From Nitrospirota bacterium (GTDB taxonomy: Bacteria > Nitrospirota > Thermodesulfovibrionia > Thermodesulfovibrionales > JdFR-88): 7,520 nt of DNA. How positions within the stretch are numbered: the stretch's first letter is position 1; each line of letters begins with the position of its first letter. Positions 1-5,129 of the stretch are shown here, piece after piece. Both the position numbers and the translations under genes were made by a program. The notes under the pieces are model-generated. The model ran no database searches. It had not been told where the DNA came from and saw only the letters and a list, made by a program, of their open reading frames with translations. The stretch covers positions 1-7,520 of the forward strand of contig JAJYGJ010000148.1 of assembly GCA_021790695.1 (NCBI GenBank), read 5' to 3'.

Positions 1-407
1 TTTCGCTCGGGGATTTCAAGGGAAAGATCAAGGTAATAAGCGTGGTGCTGTCCCTGGACACCCCCGTCTGCCACAAGCAGCTCGTGAGGTTCAACGAGGA
101 GGCGGCAAAACTGGGCCGGGACGTCGCCGTGCTCAATATCAGCATGGACCTGCCGTTTGCCATCGCCCGGTTCATCGAGGAGCAGAAGATAGAGCGCTCT
201 ACCGTTTTGTCCGATCACAGGGACGCCTCATTCGGGAAGGCCTACGGGCTTCTCATAGAGGGGATGAGGCTCCTTGCCCGGTCAGTCATAATCATCGACA
301 GGGAGGATACGATCACCTATTTCCAGATCGCGCCCGAGCAGACCGGGGAGCCCGACTACGGGCGGGCCATGAAGGAAGTGGAAAAGCTGCTTGCCGGGGT
401 CGCATAA
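1..407 (+). CDS. tpx: Thiol peroxidase (Tpx, atypical peroxiredoxin), 5'-truncated by window edge
   Basis: Reduces H2O2 and alkyl hydroperoxides in the cytoplasm at a reactive cysteine. The frame is open from base 3, so the N-terminus lies outside the window; 134 residues are visible, against roughly 165 for the family. The peroxidatic motif Asp-Thr-Pro-Val-Cys is clear (Cys codon 69-71), followed by the Tpx-typical 'RFNEEA', 'ISMDLPFAIARF', 'SDHRDASFGKAYG' and 'EPDYGRAM' segments. The resolving Cys that follows Ala-Arg-Phe (E. coli Cys95) is replaced by Ile (codon 174-176), and no other Cys is visible, so it may act as a 1-Cys enzyme needing an external thiol. The gene ends in TAA 46 bp before the SOD gene on the same strand with no obvious terminator between, suggesting co-transcription. 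Family call is secure. Confidence 0.93.
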   Translation, partial: SLGDFKGKIKVISVVLSLDTPVCHKQLVRFNEEAAKLGRDVAVLNISMDLPFAIARFIEEQKIERSTVLSDHRDASFGKAYGLLIEGMRLLARSVIIIDREDTITYFQIAPEQTGEPDYGRAMKEVEKLLAGVA

Positions 408-453
408 AAAAACAGCGGCTGAATAAAAGCATAAAAGAAGGAGGTCTTGCGGC

Positions 454-1062
454 ATGCCTGTGAAAACCATGGAATATCAGGCCAGGGATTATTCGAAACT
501 CATCGGGATGGAGGGGTTTTCCGATGGGCTCATAAATAACCATTTTAAACTCTACCAGGGCTATGTAGGCAACACCAACAAGCTCTCGGAGCAGATAGCG
601 GAGCTTCCCCAGGAGGGCGCGGACCCCCGGTTCGCCGAGCTGAACAGGAGATTCGGTTTCGAGTGGAACGGCATGCGCCTGCACGAATATTACTTCGACT
701 CCCTGGGGGGAGACGGCAAGGTGGACGGAAACGGGGCGCTGGCCAAAAAAATCTCGGAGGATTTCGGCGGCCTTGACTCCTGGCAGAATTCCTTCAAGGC
801 CGTGGGAATGATAAGAGGAGTAGGCTGGGCGGCCCTTTACCTGGACCCTAACTCAAACCGGCTCCTCAACTTCTGGATCAACGAGCACCACGTGGCCCAT
901 CCCTCGGGCTGCCAGCTCCTGCTGATAATGGACGTCTGGGAACACGCCTTCATGCTCGACTACGGGCTGAACCGGAAAGACTACATCGAGGCCTTCATGC
1001 GCAATGTAAACTGGAAGGCAGCGGAACAGAGACTGGCCGGGGTAATGAAGACATGGAAATGA
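454..1062 (+). CDS. Superoxide dismutase, Fe/Mn family
   Basis: Dismutates superoxide to O2 and H2O2, feeding the neighbouring peroxidase. The protein has 202 residues, normal for the family, with no signal peptide, so it is cytoplasmic. Likely metal ligands are His30 (in 'NHFKLYQGYV'), His77 ('LHEYYF'), Asp160 and His164 (signature 'DVWEHAFMLDY'). The gateway Tyr is probably within 'YQGYV'. The position four residues before His77 is Gly, as in Mn enzymes, not the Gln of E. coli SodB, and His145 lies 15 residues before Asp160, the arrangement of the second-sphere His in mycobacterial SodA. Metal preference therefore cannot be read reliably; the enzyme may be Fe or cambialistic. The ATG follows a strong aaggagg at 438-444. 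Its TGA overlaps the start of the next gene. Confidence 0.95.
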   Translation: MPVKTMEYQARDYSKLIGMEGFSDGLINNHFKLYQGYVGNTNKLSEQIAELPQEGADPRFAELNRRFGFEWNGMRLHEYYFDSLGGDGKVDGNGALAKKISEDFGGLDSWQNSFKAVGMIRGVGWAALYLDPNSNRLLNFWINEHHVAHPSGCQLLLIMDVWEHAFMLDYGLNRKDYIEAFMRNVNWKAAEQRLAGVMKTWK

Positions 1063-1505
1063 AAACCGCGAAAAAACCCGCCGAGATGTCGGAGAGGTTC
1101 ATAAACACCATAAAAAACTGGCAGAAACTCGAAGACGAAACCATCCGCAGCTCCGCGCGGCTGGAGGAGAAAAGCAGCAATCCCATCGTCCGTATGATCA
1201 TGCAGATGATAAAGTTCGATTCCGAAAAACACAAGATCATGCAGCAAGCGCTTATCGACGGGCTCACAAAGCAAAACCTGAGCCTGACCCCGGATGAGCT
1301 GGCCCCCCTGGCCGAGGAACTGGCCAGGCATATAGAGGCGGAAAACAAGTCGGTCGACCTTGCGTCCAAGGCGCTCGAGGAGAGCGAACTCTTCGTGACC
1401 CGCTACATCCTGACCCTGCTCCTTGCCGACGAGGCCAAGCATCACAGGCTCCTGGGCGATTTAAACGAAGTCATGCTGAAGAGGGCGACCATATTCGTCA
1501 CATAG
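1053..1505 (+). CDS. Ferritin-like / rubrerythrin-like helical protein
   Basis: A 150-residue, all-helical, soluble protein with the layout of a ferritin-like four-helix bundle. Helix 1 carries Glu27/Glu29. Helix 2 holds 'DSEKH' (56-60). A linker near residues 72-81 leads to helix 3 with 'HIEAEN' (93-98), and helix 4 holds 'ADEAKHH' (125-131) with a Glu127-x-x-His130 pair. The two halves resemble each other ('DSEKH' versus 'DEAKH'), as in ferritin-like duplications, but the first half has Ser where the metal-binding Glu of an ExxH would sit, so diiron binding is uncertain. An iron or redox role is inferred from the fold and from SOD/Tpx as neighbours. It overlaps the SOD stop by 10 bp; the in-frame ATG at 1059 would instead give an ATGA overlap. 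Either start implies translational coupling. A strong terminator follows directly. Confidence 0.75.
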   Translation: MEMKTAKKPAEMSERFINTIKNWQKLEDETIRSSARLEEKSSNPIVRMIMQMIKFDSEKHKIMQQALIDGLTKQNLSLTPDELAPLAEELARHIEAENKSVDLASKALEESELFVTRYILTLLLADEAKHHRLLGDLNEVMLKRATIFVT

Positions 1506-1508
1506 GCT

Positions 1509-1552
1509 GCCGGCGGAGGGGGTGACGGCCCCCTCCGCCCGGCCTTCCTTTT
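1509..1552 (+). terminator. Intrinsic terminator of the tpx-sod-ferritin-like operon
   Basis: A perfect 11-bp stem (1512-1522 with 1529-1539) encloses a 6-nt loop, tgacgg. It is extended by three more pairs (1509-1511 with 1541-1543) past a bulged C. A T-rich tail (cttccttttaaa) follows. It begins four bases after the stop codon of the ferritin-like gene, where an operon terminator is expected. Confidence 0.85.
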
Positions 1553-1623
1553 AAATCAAAAATCCCCCGCGCGCCGAAAGCGGATTTCACCTGTCTCCGC
1601 CCCCGCTCGTTTTCCACTCCGGG

Positions 1624-1652
1624 TTGTATTTTTTTCCCGCAAGTTGTATATT
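1624..1652 (+). promoter_or_regulatory. Candidate sigma70-type promoter for the receiver-like gene
   Basis: TTGTAT (1624-1629) and TATATT (1647-1652) are separated by 17 bp. The -10 matches consensus at five of six positions and the -35 keeps TTG. The start codon lies about 43 bp downstream, after the terminator of the previous operon. The heptamer gttgtat occurs twice here with starts 20 bp apart (1623 and 1643). Confidence 0.5.
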
Positions 1653-1694
1653 GGTTGTGCGTCTGCGATCTCGCCTCGGAAGGGAGGGCCGCGA

Positions 1695-2150
1695 ATGAAG
1701 GCGGTGGAAGGGCTGAAGGGGCTGAAGGGGCTTTCAATACTCATAACGGCGGAGAACTTTTTTGTCCATCATTATTTTTCCCGTCTTTTCGCAAAGAGGC
1801 ATCATCTCAGGATGACCGCTTCGGGCGGAGACGCCATCAACGAGCTTTCACAAAGGCGCTATGATCTCGTATTCGTAAACGAGTACCTGCCGGACATGGG
1901 TCTGACAGACATGCTGGCCGCGATCCGCAGAAGCCGGCCGGATGCCAAATCCCTCGTGATGCTGACCCACAGGGAGGATGAAAATTGTCTGATCACGAGG
2001 CACGGGGCCGCCGGGGTGATGATAAAACCCTTTACAATCATGGATATACTGCGGATGGCGGACAGGGTGCTGCCCGCGGGGGCCTCCCGGGACCTTTTCT
2101 CCGAATATGCGCTGCGGCGTTATCCCGTAATGCCGCCCGACGGTCTCTAG
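1695..2150 (+). CDS. Stand-alone receiver-like (pseudo-receiver) domain protein
   Basis: A 151-residue single-domain protein with the receiver (CheY-like) order. It has a beta-1 'LSILITAENF' (13-22), 'YDLVFVNEYLPDMG' (56-69), 'LVMLTH' (87-92) and 'AGVMIKPF' (106-113). The conserved switch Thr91 and Lys111 and the cis-Pro after Lys are present. The phospho-acceptor Asp is replaced by Asn62, and the beta-1 acidic pair is reduced to Ala19-Glu20, so canonical Asp phosphorylation and Mg binding are unlikely. No output domain is present; the last 25 residues are unrecognised. It may be a phosphorylation-independent protein-protein module. The chosen ATG has aagggagg seven bases upstream; an in-frame TTG at 1644 lacks a ribosome site and would overlap the promoter. 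The N-terminal GLKGLKGL comes from a 9-bp tandem repeat (1711-1732). Confidence 0.8.
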   Translation: MKAVEGLKGLKGLSILITAENFFVHHYFSRLFAKRHHLRMTASGGDAINELSQRRYDLVFVNEYLPDMGLTDMLAAIRRSRPDAKSLVMLTHREDENCLITRHGAAGVMIKPFTIMDILRMADRVLPAGASRDLFSEYALRRYPVMPPDGL

Positions 2151-2204
2151 GCCGGGATAAAGACCCTCAGCCCTCCGGGGGTTTCATCTCGCGCCCGCAT
2201 GCGC

Positions 2205-2210
2205 TAGAAT
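2205..2210 (+). promoter_or_regulatory. Candidate -10 box immediately upstream of the DUF498 gene
   Basis: TAGAAT lies only six bases before the ATG at 2217, and no Shine-Dalgarno sequence is present. Transcription starting about seven bases after this box would begin at the ATG itself, giving a leaderless or near-leaderless mRNA. The region 17 bp upstream (tttcat, 2182-2187) is a poor -35. The remainder of 2151-2216 holds only a weak G/C hairpin (2163-2182) without a good T-tract. Confidence 0.35.
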
Positions 2211-2216
2211 TTATTC

Positions 2217-2552
2217 ATGGAGATAACTCAATACGAATTCGGCAGGATCAGGATAGACGGAAAGGCCTACACGGGGGACCTGATAATCTATCCCGACAGG
2301 ATAGAGGCGTCCTGGTGGCGCCGGCAAGGGCATCTGCTTCAGCCCGAGGACATCTCAGGCATTCTGAAAGACCCCCCGGACGTCCTGATAATCGGCACCG
2401 GCCATAACGGAGTAATGCAGGTGTCAAAAAGGACGCTCGCCGCGCTTCGCGAAAAGGCGATAGAGTTTCACGCCCTCAAGACGGCGGAGGCCGTGAAACT
2501 GTTCAACAGCCGGACGGGAAGAAAGGCGGCGGCCCTGCATCTCACCTGTTGA
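2217..2552 (+). CDS. Mth938-like / DUF498 domain protein
   Basis: A 111-residue cytoplasmic protein matching the small Mth938-like (DUF498, PF04430) family, related to the core of mitochondrial assembly factor NDUFAF3. Recognisable segments are 'YTGDLIIYPDRIEASWW' (18-34), 'LQPEDISGIL' (41-50), the family's central 'PDVLIIGTGHNG' (54-65), and 'AIEFHALKTAEAVKLFN'. The molecular function of bacterial members is not established, and the context here (unrelated neighbours) does not help. No ribosome-binding site precedes the ATG, and a -10-like box sits six bases upstream, so the message may be leaderless. The last 11 bp overlap the end of the convergent endonuclease V gene. Confidence 0.85.
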   Translation: MEITQYEFGRIRIDGKAYTGDLIIYPDRIEASWWRRQGHLLQPEDISGILKDPPDVLIIGTGHNGVMQVSKRTLAALREKAIEFHALKTAEAVKLFNSRTGRKAAALHLTC

Positions 2553-3504
2553 GGTTTTTTAGCCGTTCGATAATCAGGTATCCCCCGCAGGGTTTTTTCC
2601 CGCTTGTTGAGCCTGCCGTCCTGTAAGGGCACCAGCTTTTCAGGAACCGGCACCTGCGGCAGGCAAGCTGCCTTATTGCCGTGTCGTTATCGCAGGCGGC
2701 CCGTTCCGGGGGTCTCACGCCCTCGATCTCCCTTGCGGTCATGGCGCGGGAAAGAAAAAGATAAGCTCCGCATTTGAGGTCCGCCTTTTCCGGCCTGTAA
2801 TAAGGGCAGTGCCTCTTGCACACGGCTTCCGTGTATTTTTCCCTCTTTTGCTCTTCCATCGCTTTTTTAAGTTTTTTCGTTTCGATGTCCGCGGCCCTCG
2901 TGGGCTCGGGTATCCGAAAGCCTTTTGAGCACGAAAGGGCCATTCTCACCGAATCCTCAAAATCCATCCTGTGACCGGGCGAGATGAACACCGGCCGTAC
3001 CCCGTCCTTCGTCCGGAGCACGCTGCCCACCCGCTCCCCTTTATAAAGAAGCGGCGTCCTGCTGCCTTTTGTCCTGCCCGGCTCCCGGTAGTCTCCTACC
3101 AGCCTTGATTTGGCGCACCCGATGGTTGGCATGTCCAGCAGGAGGCCGATATGTGAGGCAAGCCCCATCCCGGCCGGGTGCGCTATGCCCTGTCCGTCCA
3201 GGAAAAGCAGGTCGGGCCTCCGCTTAAGGCCCCTCACCGCCCGGATGACGGCAGGCCCCTCACGGAAACTGAGAAGGCCGGGCACGTAGGGGAATCGCAC
3301 TTCCAGGACGGCCGTACTGGTTTCGACAAGCTCCATCTCCGGAAAGGTAAAAAGACACGCAGCGGCAAGCACCAGGCCGTCAAGGAAGGCGGCGTCCGCC
3401 CCGGCCACGAAACGCGGTTTTCCCGCGAGCGGGACAATCCTTATCCGCTTCGTGAGCGACCGCTGAAGGGCGCGGGCCTCCGCCGCGTCCTTTACCGAAA
3501 ACAA
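2542..3504 (-). CDS. nfi: Endonuclease V with a C-terminal Cys-rich duplicated extension
   Basis: Endonuclease V cleaves DNA (or RNA) near deaminated bases such as inosine. Residues 1-208 are a complete EndoV domain: 'AGADAAF' (Asp37), 'RFPYVPGLLSFRE' (Glu82), 'DLLFLDGQGIAHP' (Asp103), 'ASHIGLLLDMPTIGCAKSRL', 'ISPGHRMD' (His178) and 'GFRIPEPTRAAD'. The usual catalytic acidic residues are all present. Family members are typically about 220-230 residues; this protein has 320. After a charged helix (208-227) come eight cysteines in two related modules: Cys229-x3-Cys233-Pro-Tyr with Cys245-Gly-x-Tyr-Leu, then Cys282-x2-Cys285-x6-Cys292-Pro-Tyr with Cys306-Gly-Gly-Tyr-Leu; Cys271 lies between. They probably bind zinc or an Fe-S cluster. 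The start is TTG, eight bases after agagggg and 15 bp after the cutA stop; no ATG is available upstream in frame after that stop. Confidence 0.92.
   Translation of the reverse strand: MFSVKDAAEARALQRSLTKRIRIVPLAGKPRFVAGADAAFLDGLVLAAACLFTFPEMELVETSTAVLEVRFPYVPGLLSFREGPAVIRAVRGLKRRPDLLFLDGQGIAHPAGMGLASHIGLLLDMPTIGCAKSRLVGDYREPGRTKGSRTPLLYKGERVGSVLRTKDGVRPVFISPGHRMDFEDSVRMALSCSKGFRIPEPTRAADIETKKLKKAMEEQKREKYTEAVCKRHCPYYRPEKADLKCGAYLFLSRAMTAREIEGVRPPERAACDNDTAIRQLACRRCRFLKSWCPYRTAGSTSGKKPCGGYLIIERLKNLNR
2544..2560 (+). terminator. Weak possible terminator at the convergent 3' ends
   Basis: A short ACCT/AGGT stem with loop gttg is followed by a run of six T (2555-2560), overlapping both stop codons. 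The stem is only 4 bp, so it is a marginal intrinsic terminator for the plus-strand gene. No better hairpin is seen for either strand at this junction. Confidence 0.25.
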
Positions 3505-3519
3505 ATCAAAAACCCCTCT

Positions 3520-3852
3520 TCAGGGCCTTGCGCTTCCTTTTGTGACATCCTCAAGCCATGAGACATACTCCGGAAGGCCGGCGACCACGGGCAGGGCGAT
3601 CACCTCCGGCACCTTGTAACTGTGCAGTTGCCTTACCCTGCGGCAGAGCCTCTCAAAAAGGGCCTTGTCCGTCTTGACGACAAGCAGGTTTTCCGCCTCG
3701 TCCTCGATCTTGCCCCGCCACGAATAGATCGACCTTATGTCCCGGACGATGTTTACGCAGGCGGCCAGAGATTCGCCCACGAGCGCCCCGGCGATACGGA
3801 CCGCCTCCTCTTCATCCGGCGCCGTTATGAAAACCACTATCGGCTCAGACAA
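3520..3852 (-). CDS. cutA: CutA1 family protein (divalent cation tolerance)
   Basis: A 110-residue protein, normal for the PII-like trimeric CutA1 family, which is linked to copper/divalent cation tolerance in E. coli but has no settled molecular function. Diagnostic segments are 'FITAPDEEEA' (8-17), 'LAACVNIV' with the conserved Cys32, 'SIYSWRGKIEDEAE' (41-54), 'LLVVKT', and 'HSYKVPEVIALPV' (77-89) followed by 'YVSWL'. The likely start is TTG, with a purine-rich gaaggggg ribosome site upstream; the start lies inside the 3' end of the peptidase gene (8-bp overlap), indicating translational coupling. It is the middle gene of a minus-strand operon, with endonuclease V starting 15 bp after its TGA. 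Confidence 0.93.
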   Translation of the reverse strand: MSEPIVVFITAPDEEEAVRIAGALVGESLAACVNIVRDIRSIYSWRGKIEDEAENLLVVKTDKALFERLCRRVRQLHSYKVPEVIALPVVAGLPEYVSWLEDVTKGSARP

Positions 3853-4978
3853 GATTTTTCCCCCTTCTTATGATCACGGTTTTTTTACCGCCGTCGATCG
3901 CCGTGAGCGTCGGGGAAAAAAATACGAAATCCTGGTGGAAAGGGGCCCGCACACGGCCCCCGAAACCGTGGTTGTCTCCCAGGGCCACGTGGACCGTGCC
4001 CAGTATCTTTTCGGACTCCAGGATATTGTCCGGCCTTCCGGCCATTGCGTTCGTGCCTATCCCCAGCTCCGCGATATTCGCGCAGAGGGGGCAGGAGGCA
4101 AGCCTCTTTCTCAACTCTTCCGCGAAAGGCTCCCTGCCCTGAACCTCCGTCACGAGCCCGTTTTTCACGATGAGCGTTACGGGGGATTTCAGTTTTCTCG
4201 TGGGCGCCCATTCAAGGACGAGCCGGCCCCTGGCCGTCCCCTCGATGGGCGCAAAATACACCTCTCCGGCCGGCAGGTTGCCCGCGGCCCCCGGCTTCCT
4301 GTAATCCCCGTTGTCCTGCCTGGCCCTCCGCCTGCCCTTTTCAAAGAGGATTTTAGTACCGTTTTTGGAAGTGATCTCTATCCAACCGGCACCTTTTATT
4401 GCCTTTGCGACAGCAAGAGTCAATTTTTTCAGTTCTTTGTAATCCACATTCATCGGGCCGTCGAGCATCCCCGCGTCAAAAAGCGGCATGCTTGCATAGC
4501 GCGCGCCGGCCCCGGTGAGGAGCTTTCTGAATATGGTGTGCGTGGTGGAGTAATTGGAGAGGGCGATAACGGCGTCGACCGCGTCTTTCGCGTGTTTTTT
4601 GACTATCTGCCCGGCCCGGCCGATATCATCCTCCGATATCTTCTTTTTCAATATCCGGTCCAAAAGCCCCGCCGACAAAAGCGCGGCCGTGCACTTCCGG
4701 CCGAAGGCCGCGGCCCACAGGGCCTTCGGCGGCTCGATGGCGGGACCCCCGGCGGCCGCGTATTCCTTGTAGATGACCTCTTTTGCCAGGCCGCGCCCGG
4801 CCGCCGCCGCGGCGCGCGCGATCCCGGGCAGGCCGGTCCTTCTTTCAAGCTCTCCGGGCGACAGCCGTCCTTCCTTCCCCGAAACTTTGTCGGTAAAGAC
4901 AAGCACCCGCTCGCGCCGGGTGACCCCGAGGTTCACCCGGTATATGTTCTTAAGCGCTACGGTATCTATCGCCTGCAT
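3845..4978 (-). CDS. M29 family aminopeptidase-like metalloprotein (leucyl aminopeptidase/AmpS-T type)
   Basis: A 377-residue cytoplasmic protein of the thermophilic-aminopeptidase (M29) family, which removes N-terminal amino acids using a two-metal site. The C-terminal half carries the likely ligands: Glu239 ('GEVYFAP'), Glu304 ('AELGIGTN'), His330 ('GTVHVALGDN'), and His348/Asp350 in 'FHQDF'. Glu239 to Glu304 is 65 residues, close to characterised enzymes. The catalytic Tyr expected seven residues after the first His is His337 here, and the His330-His348 gap is shorter than in AmpS/AmpT, so this may be a diverged subfamily. The N-terminal half is Lys/Ala-rich and less conserved. The ATG at 4978 follows aggggggt by four to five bases. 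In-frame sequence upstream to 5278 is open but has no family character and runs into the divergent gene. First gene of the peptidase-cutA-nfi operon. Confidence 0.85.
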   Translation of the reverse strand: MQAIDTVALKNIYRVNLGVTRRERVLVFTDKVSGKEGRLSPGELERRTGLPGIARAAAAAGRGLAKEVIYKEYAAAGGPAIEPPKALWAAAFGRKCTAALLSAGLLDRILKKKISEDDIGRAGQIVKKHAKDAVDAVIALSNYSTTHTIFRKLLTGAGARYASMPLFDAGMLDGPMNVDYKELKKLTLAVAKAIKGAGWIEITSKNGTKILFEKGRRRARQDNGDYRKPGAAGNLPAGEVYFAPIEGTARGRLVLEWAPTRKLKSPVTLIVKNGLVTEVQGREPFAEELRKRLASCPLCANIAELGIGTNAMAGRPDNILESEKILGTVHVALGDNHGFGGRVRAPFHQDFVFFSPTLTAIDGGKKTVIIRRGKNLV

Positions 4979-5040
4979 GTGACCCCCCTGATAGTTTAAA
5001 CCTTTCCCGCCCCTTTTGCATTTTTTCACGCCCGGCGGGC

Positions 5041-5067
5041 ATCGGGGAAATCTCCCATATCCCCGAT
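5041..5067. promoter_or_regulatory. Inverted repeat (candidate operator) between divergent genes
   Basis: ATCGGGGA (5041-5048) and TCCCCGAT (5060-5067) form a perfect 8-bp inverted repeat with an 11-bp spacer and 19 bp between repeat starts. It lies in the 151-bp divergent intergenic region between the M29 gene (-) and the UGA-containing AhpD-like gene (+), and touches the candidate -35 of the latter. No T-run follows either side, so a regulator-binding site is more likely than a terminator. Confidence 0.45.
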
Positions 5068-5094
5068 TGCGCTTTCCCTTGGATGATCTATGCT
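5067..5094 (+). promoter_or_regulatory. Candidate promoter of the AhpD-like selenoprotein gene
   Basis: TTGCGC (5067-5072) and TATGCT (5089-5094) with a 16-bp spacer, 36 bp upstream of the ATG. The match to sigma70 consensus is moderate (3/6 and 4/6). Its -35 abuts the inverted repeat, which would suit repressor or activator control. Confidence 0.35.
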
Positions 5095-5129
5095 TTAAAA
5101 AAGAAGCATTCCAGAGACGGAGGTGGAAA

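Noticed and set aside
1644..1694. TTG start for the receiver-like gene
   Set aside because: No ribosome site and it overlaps the -10 box; the ATG at 1695 has aagggagg.
1711..1732. 9-bp tandem repeat (ggctgaagg) as a functional repeat
   Set aside because: Only two and a half copies at a protein N-terminus; likely slippage within coding sequence.
3737..4999. 420-residue open frame on the plus strand
   Set aside because: It is antisense to the M29 and cutA genes, Pro/Arg/Gly-rich, without recognisable domains; it results from GC-biased codon use on the opposite strand.
5016..5129. Upstream extension of the AhpD-like gene
   Set aside because: No ribosome site, no family similarity, and it would cover the promoter; the ATG at 5130 has ggagg at ideal spacing.
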